From positions 1,054,001 to 1,118,000 of the forward strand of contig NZ_JBHTKA010000001.1 of NCBI RefSeq assembly GCF_042676245.1: 64,000 bases of DNA, given 5' to 3'. Below, piece after piece: positions 26,005-35,300 of this stretch. Each line of letters begins with the position of its first letter. Within the stretch, counting starts at the first letter, position 1. Source of the DNA: Ohtaekwangia kribbensis. Its GTDB lineage: Bacteria; Bacteroidota; Bacteroidia; Cytophagales; Cyclobacteriaceae. The position numbers and the translations under genes are program-made. Below the pieces are notes generated by a model that saw only the letters and a program-made list of their open reading frames with translations, did no database searches and was not told the DNA's origin.

Positions 26005-26382
26005 ATGAAATATACTATAGACAAGCAAGAGAAGTACTGCATGCTGAAGCTGCATGAAGAAAAGCTGGATTCCAGTGTAGCACCCGGCCTTAAATCAGAG
26101 TTGATCACGTTGCACGCAGAGGGCATGAAGAACATCATCCTGGACCTGGCCGATGTAAAATATACTGATTCATCCGGTCTCAGTGCTTTACTCGTGGGAA
26201 ACCGCATTATGCAGGAAGACGGAGGTATCTTTGTACTGGCTTCGCTTTCTGATCATACTCTGAAGCTTATCAAAATCTCGCAGCTTGACAGTGTACTCAA
26301 CATTCTTCCTACCGCTGAAGAAGCTATAGATGCTGTTTATATGCACGAGATTGAAAAAGATCTTAAGAGCGGAGATCATTAA
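26005..26382 (+). CDS. STAS-domain protein (anti-sigma-factor antagonist-like)
   Basis: A 125-aa STAS-domain protein. The fold core is visible as MLKLHEEKLDSSVAPGLKSE, NIILDLADVKYTDSSGLSAL and GGIFVLASLSDHTLKLIKIS; the phosphorylatable Ser lies in YTDSSGLSA, as in SpoIIAA-type anti-anti-sigma factors. No anti-sigma kinase or sigma gene is adjacent. The open frame extends upstream to a GTG at 25921, but residues before MKYTIDKQEKYC do not look like part of the domain, so the ATG at 26005 is preferred. It follows purC on the same strand and is followed by a terminator-like hairpin (26408-26437). A role in stress signalling is likely by family only. Confidence 0.9.
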   Translation: MKYTIDKQEKYCMLKLHEEKLDSSVAPGLKSELITLHAEGMKNIILDLADVKYTDSSGLSALLVGNRIMQEDGGIFVLASLSDHTLKLIKISQLDSVLNILPTAEEAIDAVYMHEIEKDLKSGDH

Positions 26383-26407
26383 TCTTTTAGCAACGTAACG
26401 TCTACAC

Positions 26408-26437
26408 GACCAAAGCTCTCCGGGTTTTGGTCTTTTT
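26408..26437 (+). terminator. Terminator after the STAS gene
   Basis: GACCAAA (26408-26414) pairs with TTTGGTC (26426-26432), followed by a T-rich tract. It lies between the STAS gene and rnz, only 13 bp before the rnz start, so part of the transcript may read through. Confidence 0.7.
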
Positions 26438-26449
26438 ATTTCTTCAGGC

Positions 26450-27367
26450 ATGAGCTTTAAAGTTACGATACTCGGTTCCAGCGGTGCCATGCCGGCTTAT
26501 GGTCGGCACCCCAGTGCACAGTTGGTGGAAATTCAGAACCGGTATTTTATGATCGATTGTGGTGAAGCCGCCCAGATGCAACTGATGCGCCTGGACGTAA
26601 GCTACCATCGCATCAATCATATTTTCATCAGTCACTTGCATGGCGATCATTACCTCGGTCTTATGGGACTGATCTTTACCATGCACCTGCAACGCAGAAC
26701 CAACGATCTGCATTTATATAGTCACCGCGGGCTCGATGAGATCATTACCACGCAACTTCGCTACTCGCAGTCGTCACCGTCTTTCAGGATCATCTTTCAC
26801 CGTCTTGAAAAAGATGAGCGCAAAATCATTTTTGAAGATGATGCTGTAACGGTTGAGACTATACCGCTTCGTCATAAAATTCGTTGCTCGGGTTTTCTGT
26901 TTCGCGAAAAGCCTAAACAGAAACGTATCGACAAGGATAAATTGCCTGCCGGTATATTGATCCAGCAGATCGCCTCTTTGAAACGAGGTGAAGATGTACT
27001 CGATGAAAACGGAAATGTAAAGTATAAGAACGAAGATCATACATTGCCCGCCCGAAAATCCAGAAGCTATGCATATTGCTCCGATACAGCCATACAACCT
27101 ACCATGGTTGACCAGATCAAGGGTATAGATTTACTATACCACGAAGCTACATTCGCTACCGATGAAGAATCGAAAGCGAATGACACCCTGCACAGCACCG
27201 CGGCACAGGCAGCGATCATTGCTAAAATGGCCAACGTAAGCAAACTGCTGCTCGGACATTTTTCAGCACGCTATAAAGATCTGGCTCCTATATTGGAAGA
27301 GGCTAAACCGATTTTTCCAAATGTACAGTTAGCCCTGGAAGGTGACGAGTTCACTTTACAGGAATAA
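26450..27367 (+). CDS. rnz: Ribonuclease Z
   Basis: A 305-aa metallo-beta-lactamase-fold endonuclease that trims tRNA 3' ends. The zinc-binding motif is H62-x-H64-x-D66-H67 (SHLHGDHYLGL). Further ligands lie in IPLRHKIRCSGF, YCSDTAIQP, the LLYHEATFA region and GHFSARY near the C-terminus. Length matches bacterial RNase Z/ElaC (~305 aa). The segment around residues 160-210 (KRGEDVLDENGNVKYKNED) corresponds to the flexible arm used to clamp tRNA. The gene starts just after a terminator-like hairpin and is followed by a separately promoted transporter gene. Confidence 0.97.
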   Translation: MSFKVTILGSSGAMPAYGRHPSAQLVEIQNRYFMIDCGEAAQMQLMRLDVSYHRINHIFISHLHGDHYLGLMGLIFTMHLQRRTNDLHLYSHRGLDEIITTQLRYSQSSPSFRIIFHRLEKDERKIIFEDDAVTVETIPLRHKIRCSGFLFREKPKQKRIDKDKLPAGILIQQIASLKRGEDVLDENGNVKYKNEDHTLPARKSRSYAYCSDTAIQPTMVDQIKGIDLLYHEATFATDEESKANDTLHSTAAQAAIIAKMANVSKLLLGHFSARYKDLAPILEEAKPIFPNVQLALEGDEFTLQE

Positions 27368-27375
27368 TATATTTG
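27368..27375 (+). promoter_or_regulatory. -7 box upstream of the queuosine-precursor transporter
   Basis: TATATTTG fits TAnnTTTG exactly and starts one base after the rnz stop codon, 46 bp before the next start codon, so the transporter probably has its own promoter. Confidence 0.5.
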
Positions 27376-27421
27376 AACGTAGAACAGAAGACCCTCTGCT
27401 CAAGCAGATATATACATACCC

Positions 27422-28207
27422 ATGGAGAGTACACTTGAACAAAAACGAAGTCGCCTGTTTGTGATCCTGGCAGGAATCTTCATTACGAACGCACTGATGG
27501 CCGAGATGATCGGTGTTAAAATATTCTCTGCCGAAACAACGGTCGGGCTACAGCCTGCGCACCTCAACATCCTGGGCTTTACCATGGATTTCAACCTGAC
27601 AGCGGGTGTCATTATCTGGCCGGTTGTTTTTATCACCACCGATCTTATCAATGAATACTTCGGGAAGCCTGGTGTTAAACGGATCAGTTACTTTACCGCT
27701 ATACTCATCACGTATGCATTCGTTGTGTTGTTCCTCACAATAAAGCTCCCTCCTGCCGGCTGGTGGATTGATGCCTATAGCAAAGATCCGCAGGGCAATT
27801 ACTTCAATATTGACTATGCGTTTGGCAAGATCTTCGGACAAGGCCAGCGTATTATTATAGGTTCACTCACAGCTTTTATTTTAGGACAGCTTGTAGATGT
27901 TTTTGTATTCCATAAACTGCGCCATGCTACCGGCAGTAAGTACCTATGGCTGCGTGCAACAGGTTCTACCCTCGTATCGCAGTTTGTTGACAGCTTTGTG
28001 GTGCTATACATTGCCTTTGCAGGAATATTCTCCAACCAGCAGATCATCGCCATTGGTATCACGAACTATATATACAAATTCGCCGTAGCGATACTGCTTA
28101 CACCACTTATTTACTTCGGACATTCCCTGATCGATAACTACCTCGGTAAAGAAAATGCAGATAAGCTTTCCGAAGAAGCAGCAACAAAAAGCAAGGGCTT
28201 CCTGTAA
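27422..28207 (+). CDS. Queuosine precursor transporter (YhhQ/VUT family)
   Basis: A 261-aa inner-membrane protein of the VUT_1/YhhQ family, members of which import the queuosine precursors preQ0/preQ1 for tRNA modification. Six hydrophobic helices are visible, with family-typical segments WPVVFITTDLINEYFGKPGV, KIFGQGQRIIIGSLTAFI and VSQFVDSFVVLYIAFAGI. No preQ1 riboswitch was recognised in the 54-bp leader. A -7 box at 27368-27375 gives it a promoter just after rnz. The neighbour rnz is also a tRNA-maturation gene, a loose functional link. It is convergent with the PorP/SprF gene, sharing a bidirectional terminator. Confidence 0.93.
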   Translation: MESTLEQKRSRLFVILAGIFITNALMAEMIGVKIFSAETTVGLQPAHLNILGFTMDFNLTAGVIIWPVVFITTDLINEYFGKPGVKRISYFTAILITYAFVVLFLTIKLPPAGWWIDAYSKDPQGNYFNIDYAFGKIFGQGQRIIIGSLTAFILGQLVDVFVFHKLRHATGSKYLWLRATGSTLVSQFVDSFVVLYIAFAGIFSNQQIIAIGITNYIYKFAVAILLTPLIYFGHSLIDNYLGKENADKLSEEAATKSKGFL

Positions 28208-28224
28208 CAGAAGCCCTTCATTTT
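28193..28224. terminator. Bidirectional terminator between the transporter and PorP/SprF genes
   Basis: A perfect 9-bp inverted repeat (28193-28201 with 28210-28218) overlaps the transporter stop codon, with T-rich sequence on the plus side and A-rich sequence (T run on the minus strand) on the other. Confidence 0.75.
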
Positions 28225-28245
28225 ATACTTAAAATATATTGCAGT

Positions 28246-29298
28246 CTAATTCCAGAATCCTTCTTTACTGTTAAAGGTAGGACACGGTATCAGTTTATAC
28301 TTCTTCTTCGAACTGCGGTTGCTCGGTTTGGATGAGAATTCCCACACCAGTGAAATTTCATGCGCACCTCCGGAAGCAGTCTCCATCTCGGAGATTGTAA
28401 AATCATAGCTATACCCGATCGAAAGTTGTTTGAAATATAGTCCGAGGGTTAAGATCAAAGCATCTTGCGCAATCGAGTTAACCACTGTCTTCTCAAACGG
28501 CTTACCACGATACCAGAGTCCAACAGAAACCGGGTCTATGTGATAGTTTACACCGAGATCAAGCTGTGAGAATGATTTGCCTTGCATGCGGTATATAAAC
28601 GAAGGTGTGAGATACGAAACCCGTCCTCCGTTGTGAGGACCTCCGCTCAGATCAATGCGCGCCCCGGCATGTATAGCAGTCTTCATCGGCAAACGACTTG
28701 ACTCATTCAACACGGATATACTCGGTCGATTCATGTGTGTAAACGAAGCACCAAACCAGAGTTGTCGGCTATAGATGAGAAAGCCTGATCCAAAATCAAA
28801 ATAGGAACTGTTACCGATGCGCGCTACATCCGGGTCAAGCGATGATCCGGGCACATCGTATTCTACATCGAGATCTTTTCCCAACCGTACTTTACTTCGA
28901 TCGATACCATTGGTACCATAACCGAAATATAGTCCAGGAGAGAAAACAACCTTATCAGTGATCTTTACTTTGTACGAATACAATAGCCCAGCCGTTGTGG
29001 TGCGCCATCCGGCAGATCCCATCTGGTCGGTGGTCAGCAACAAACCAAAACCACTGCGCAGTTCCTCTACAAATATATCATACGAAGCTGCGTACGTTGT
29101 AAAAGCTTTCGGCAAACTCGGCCATTGTATCCGGTAATTCATGGCCACCCGCTGCTGCGGAGTAACACCGGTAAAGCCCGGATTCAAATATAGCGGAGCC
29201 TGGTAATATTGCGAGAACTGCGGGTCTTGCGCAACGGCTGCTCCATACGCCATTACAATCATAGCAACGCCCATCCATCGTTTCATCGTGTTCTTCAT
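28246..29298 (-). CDS. PorP/SprF family type IX secretion system outer-membrane protein
   Basis: A 350-aa outer-membrane protein with signal peptide (cleavage after GAAVAQ) and the family-defining start QDPQFSQYYQAPLYLNPGFTG. The rest is beta-barrel-like, with repeated aromatic-rich strands (for example GFLIYSRQLWFGASFTHM and LGLYFKQLSIGYSYDF). In Flavobacterium johnsoniae SprF is needed to secrete the adhesin SprB, and paralogues usually sit next to the adhesin they serve. Here the 2784-aa adhesin gene ends 6 bp upstream on the same strand, so the pair is almost certainly co-transcribed and this protein is its dedicated export/attachment partner. The assignment of partner is inference from linkage. 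Confidence 0.95.
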   Translation of the reverse strand: MKNTMKRWMGVAMIVMAYGAAVAQDPQFSQYYQAPLYLNPGFTGVTPQQRVAMNYRIQWPSLPKAFTTYAASYDIFVEELRSGFGLLLTTDQMGSAGWRTTTAGLLYSYKVKITDKVVFSPGLYFGYGTNGIDRSKVRLGKDLDVEYDVPGSSLDPDVARIGNSSYFDFGSGFLIYSRQLWFGASFTHMNRPSISVLNESSRLPMKTAIHAGARIDLSGGPHNGGRVSYLTPSFIYRMQGKSFSQLDLGVNYHIDPVSVGLWYRGKPFEKTVVNSIAQDALILTLGLYFKQLSIGYSYDFTISEMETASGGAHEISLVWEFSSKPSNRSSKKKYKLIPCPTFNSKEGFWN

Positions 29299-29304
29299 CT
29301 GGTG

Positions 29305-32300
29305 TTATCGGATAAGTGTTACGTCCCCTAGTTGTGTTGTGCGCTGATCATCGGACAAACGCATGACAATTTTATATACATATACTCCTGCCGGCAACAA
29401 TCGTCCGTTTTTATCATAGCCATCCCATCCCTGGTTTTTATCATTACTCTCGAAGATCAGGTTACCCCAACGATCGAAGATCTGCATCTGGAATTCTTCA
29501 ACACCATCCATGATCGGACGGAACACATCGTTAAAGAGTCCATCGCTATATCCGCCATTCGGACCGGTAATATTCGGTGTAAAAGCATTTGGTATACGAA
29601 TACGACCACCCTTCTTCGCGATGATTACTTGTGTAGCCGTGTCGTAACAAATCAGGTCACCATCAATTATACCATCGCCATCAAAATCCTTCGGACCGTA
29701 ATTATGAGAAGCGGAGAGCACGATCAGATAATTACCCGCCAGTTGATAATGATGTTCCGGCTGAAACTCGGCAGATGTACCGCCATCGTTAAAATCCCAG
29801 TAATAGTTATTGGCACGAAGCGTATTATTACGCATCTGTATACCGGTCTCGTCCGGCACAAACACAACCGAATCCGGCACCACTTCAAAAGCAGCATACG
29901 GGTTATCCATAATTTGTACCGGTGTATTACGGTTATCTGATTCAGCGGTTTGCCCTGTAATGGAATTCGTGGTCTTCAGGAATATAGTATATTCTCCGGG
30001 CGCAGCGACTTTAAATACCGGCAGTGTCTCATTGGTTATCACCAGCGTGTTGCCTGCTTTATCTTTCAGTGTCCATTCGTACAGGTCACCTGTAGCATTG
30101 TTTTCAGTGATCGTTATAGCAGCCGGGAAACAGGTAGCCTGTGGAGTATATTTGAATGATGCACCCAATGGAGGCAACAATACCTCTATGCGCAAAGACT
30201 TGTCTTTAAAGCATGAGAGACCTGCCGCTTCTGCCAATTTATTGGTAACAACGAGACGAATATATTTTTCACCGATCGCTGTATAGCGAATCTGCGGTGG
30301 TGTATACCCATCAAATGTAGTTGGCGTTGAAGCTGTACCGAAATCCCATTCATAACGGAAATCCGGATCGTTCACAGGCAGCGATGTATCGAGGAAATCT
30401 GCAAAGGCCTCGCCACCGGTATACGCTGTAATAGAAGTAGCATTGAAGTCGGCTATCATTGAACGGTATACCGTTACCGGCATCACGATCTCATCGGAAC
30501 ATGAACCATTCGTTACCTGGTATACGATTTCATATACTACCGTCTGGTTGGTTGTGTTCGTCAAGGTATATTCCTGCGTTGCTGCCGTTGCAAAGGTTCG
30601 CTCCTCGCGAACTTCACTCGGATCACCACCTTGTGTGCGATAGAACCAGCGATGCACCGAACCGCCCACAGTCGAGTTCACAAATTTCACTTTCTCACCA
30701 CTGCATATTTGTGTGCGATCAGGCGCCACGTTAATGAATATATTCGGATAGATGGTAATGTTCTGTGCTACCGACTGTTTGATACATGCTGCAACGGTCG
30801 TGCTACGCGCAGTCAGTGTTACCGGTATAACGGTATTGCCACCTACGTTGGCGCTGGTAAAGATGTGCTTCACCTGCATTACCACCGGACTTGCCGGCCC
30901 CGGTATTGCCGGAATTACTTCTTCCGGTGAACCATCGTTCCAGTTCCATACATATTCCACATCCGGATTAACCGTCCAGGTAAAGGTATATTCGCCTCCG
31001 CTACACTGCGGTGTTACCGGTGCAACCGTAAAGCTTGTGTTCATATTGATCATCTTTACCGTTACAGGTTGCGGATAAGACACCGGTTCACATCCATAAA
31101 AATCTTTCAGATGTGTAAGCGTAAATGTTTTGGTTGCAGTATAGTTTAGTATCGGCACAGGCCTGTCTTCTCCACCCACCAGGCTATAGGTAGTAGTACC
31201 ATCGGAGTAATCGAAGAAGTACGGAGCTTGTCCATTGGTGAATTTGAAATCGAGCGTAAAGAAACCATTCTCACAAATTTCGCTCGGAGCTGTGAGTGTT
31301 GCCTGTGGCAATGTATGCACCACTACCTTCACAACATCTGTAATATCTTCCGCACATGTACCCGAAGCCACTACCCTGCGGTAGTACATCAGGTCTGTTA
31401 ATGGAGGCGGATCGTACGTAGGATTATTATTTATACCCGCTGCCGGAGCATACGCTATATTGTCGGCTGACTCTTCCCATCGGTATACATAGTTGCCGAT
31501 ACCTCCGAACGGTTGAGACAATTCCTGAAACGCGGTTGGATCTGCACCTTCGCATATATCTTTATCAAAACCAACCACACCCGCGAACAACGGTATCGGG
31601 TCGATCAGTAATTCAGGCAATGACGTTTTCTGACATCCCTTGGTATCGGTAACCGTAACCGTATATAGTATATTTGCTGACAATCCCTGGAAGCTTCCGT
31701 CTGTAGTGCCACTCAGGTTGAGCGGGTCCTGATCCAGTACGTATGTATAACCCGGGTTGCCTCCGGTGATGTTTGCTATATCTACACTGATCTCGCCATC
31801 ACTTTGTCCTGCACAGCTCACATCGTAACCGTTGTAATCGGAAGTGATATCAATTGTGAAGGCTATATCTCCCGGTTGCTTCACAACAATGTTCGGAACA
31901 TATAGTGTACAACCATTCTTGTCTTCGATGCGAACAGTATAGGTTGTAGCCCGTAGTCCGATGAAGCGTTCATTAACGGCATCATACGGTACATTGGAGT
32001 CCTGCAGCAACGAGAAGATCAACGCATCGCCTCCACCTGCCGCTGTTCCACCTGTAGCCGCTATATGGATCTCCCCATCCGGAGTAGGATCGTTAAAGCA
32101 GCTCACGTCTACAACGGACGGGGTACCCGCCACAATCGGATCGGGCTGAATAATGCTAACCGGTGCAGAGTCCTGGCAACCTTCAGCATTTTTGGTATAG
32201 ATGATATAGTTACCGGCACCGAGGTTTGAGAACAACACGGCAGGCACAAACGTAGTACCGTCTTTACTAAACGTATGATTGGTACCATACTGTGCCCATA

Positions 32301-35300
32301 CAGCGATCTGACCATTCGCCAAACCGTTACAGGTAATATTGAATCGCGGATCAGTTGTCTCAATCGGATCAACCGTAAGCTGCGGTGTAGGACGCACATC
32401 AAATGTTACGGTTGCATCTTTATAACATCCGCTGGTTGCCGCAGGATTCAGTACGCGTACATATACCGGCAACGCATCCGTAAGAGTATATGCCGTAATT
32501 TGTGCAGGCGGAATCTGTGATCCGGCAAAATCATTTTCATTCGTAAACCAGGTATAGGTTACACCGGGCTCTGTACTGACTTGTGTATGATATGAAGTAA
32601 GATCTTTAACAACCGTATTGCCACCATATCCATCCGAGCAGGCTGTCTCATTCAGCGGAGTTGTAATGGCTGGAGAAGGTCTTACGGTAATGGTAATATA
32701 CTCGGCCGGGCCGCTACACAGCGGTGCTGAAGAAGGATTGGTTGCCCGTACTTCGTATACTACAGTGCCTACTGCAAGACTGTTGTTTACAAGTTTATCG
32801 TTAATGACATTCGTTGTCGAACCGGTAGCCCCGGTTATATTTCCATTTACCTGCGACACCGTCCAGGTAAACGTTGCATTATTAACATTGACAGATGTGA
32901 GCGGTATATTCAACACATCGCCACTACAAACCGGGGGTAAAGAAACCGGAGTTACCAACGGCTTACGCTGAATGGTTATTACCACCGGCACGGCAGGATT
33001 TCCATAACAACCCGTTGTAGAATTATAAGGACGGATGTTATAGGTTACGTTCGCATCACTGCCGGTAATATTTTCCCAGCGATGATTATAAATTATATCC
33101 GGATTATAAAGTGTTGCCCCGGTTGCCGGCAACGGTGTGAGCGGTGTCAGTACTGCTGCATCGTAGACTATAGATTCGATAACAAATTTATCTGCTGGTA
33201 AAAATCCGATAGCCGACTTCAATGTAACTTCAATCGGGTTGTCACTACATACAGCTTTACCCAGGGTTATATCCATCACGGGCTCTGCTTTTATATCCAG
33301 TGTTATACTCTTCTCTTCACCCACGCAACCTACTGCGCTGATCGGCTTAACGCGGTATAACAAAGAGAGAACCGGTGCAATGGTTTGATTTTTATAGCTG
33401 TCGTTCGTGATGCCGGTTGGTGCCAGTACACCTTGTGTTGGTCCGCTTACGGGAGTTATCCCCGGTAACACGGCAGGCACCTGCACATCAAATGTTGTTG
33501 CTACAACCGGACTCGTTGCGTTCTCTGAAAGTATAATTCCGGTAACATCACCACTACAAATGGCTGTAGTTGCATTATCCATAGTAGGTCGCTTGTTAAC
33601 AGCAACCGGAATTTGTGTTGGAGGTCCGGTACATCCGGATGCGTTACTCTCCGATACTTTTACAAATACATCTTCACTCAGGAATTGTATCTGTACCACA
33701 CCAGTAGTTTGTCCATCGGCTACAATACCGCCTCCGGGTAAACCATCGCTTTGTTTCAATACCTGCCAGTTATAGGTTGAGCTACCAGTATTGTTCGGAG
33801 AAACGGAGAATTGGTATATACCATTCTCGCATATATCTACGTTAGGCGGCACAATCGAATATCCCTGCGGATCATCCGATACCTGGATTGTTTTGGTAAC
33901 AACGTTACTCTCACATCCATTAACCGTTACCTTTACCGACAGGTCATCGGATACAGCATTCGGGAAACTCAACAGTATATAAAAGTCGTTGGCACCACCT
34001 CCACCGAGGTATTGGAACGTAGGCGGGTAAGTCCATGTATAGGTTGCTCCTGCGATCTGTCCTACGCGGTATAATTCTGAGCCATTTTTACAAGGATCTC
34101 CTTTACCGGTAATCACCGGATCAGCCGGCAATGGTTTCACAATCAGGTTTACCTGTACAACATTGAAGCACCCGGTATGTATATTTTCAACACGCGCGAA
34201 ATATATAGTGCTAGCAGTGATGTCTATATCATTAGGATTGGCCAGCAGGTTAACGGCACCTTCGGCATCAAGCTGTGAGGTGTACCAGGTAATGGTACGA
34301 TCAGCTGCGGGTAACGCAGTAATGTCATCTCCTACCGTAGCGAGTGTCAGATCTATGTCATCTACACGACCTGTACCGGCCGGGGCTTCTTCGCAGTAAT
34401 AAAAACTTGTCGCCATCACTACAGGCTTCGGATTAACCGTGAAGTTTACTTCCTGCAGCGTGTGGCAATTCAGCGGAGCTGTTGTTATATCAATTACTCT
34501 TACAAAAAGTTTATCACCGTCATGAATATCAACCGTTGTTATCGGGTTGATATCATTTACCTGGTCGAATGCGTTGGCATACCACTTCACCGTTCTGTCG
34601 GCAGGAGCAGCAGCACCGATTATAGCAGCATCGTATACCGAGAGCGTAACATTCGTAGTGGTAAGTGTACCGGCTATGGTTTCACAAAGATCGTTCGGTG
34701 CTGGATCGTTAGCTTCCGGCAGCGGATTTACCGTAACGATTACATCATTGGTGGTAGCAGCACAAGAACCGTTCGGTGGTGTCGCGAGGTTACCCATGGC
34801 ACTATATACAGTCCACGTAAATGTTGTTGTAGTCGTGAGACCTGTTACCGTTGTTGTCTCATCATTTACATCTGCAACACCAGTCGCAGGAGACCATATA
34901 CCTATACCGCCATTGTTAACAGCCACAGCATTCAGGTTGGCAACATCACCTTCGCATATAGCGAAGTCAGCACCGGCATCAGCATCAGCTGGTTTACGAT
35001 CGAATGTAATGGTAAGATTGGTTGGACTGTTTACATTTCCGCAAGGTCCGGCACCATCCGGATCGATTGCTACAAAACGAAGTTGTACAGAGCCTGCTGT
35101 AAAATCTGCAACGGAAGGTCTATACGCATCATCCGTATTGGCGGCTGGCAATGCAGCTCCCGGGTTACCGTTGTTGCTGGTAAATGTACCCGAACCACTC
35201 ACAACTTCCCAGCGACCTTGCGCAGCACCACCGGCTACGGCAGCACCGGTTAAGGTAATGGGAGCTAATGTTGTCTGATCAACGCAGGATACAAAATCAG

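Noticed and set aside
27376..27421. Possible preQ1 riboswitch before the queuosine-precursor transporter
   Set aside because: The leader has an ACCCTC word and a small hairpin, but not the order or loop of the preQ1-I class, and it is too short for preQ1-II.
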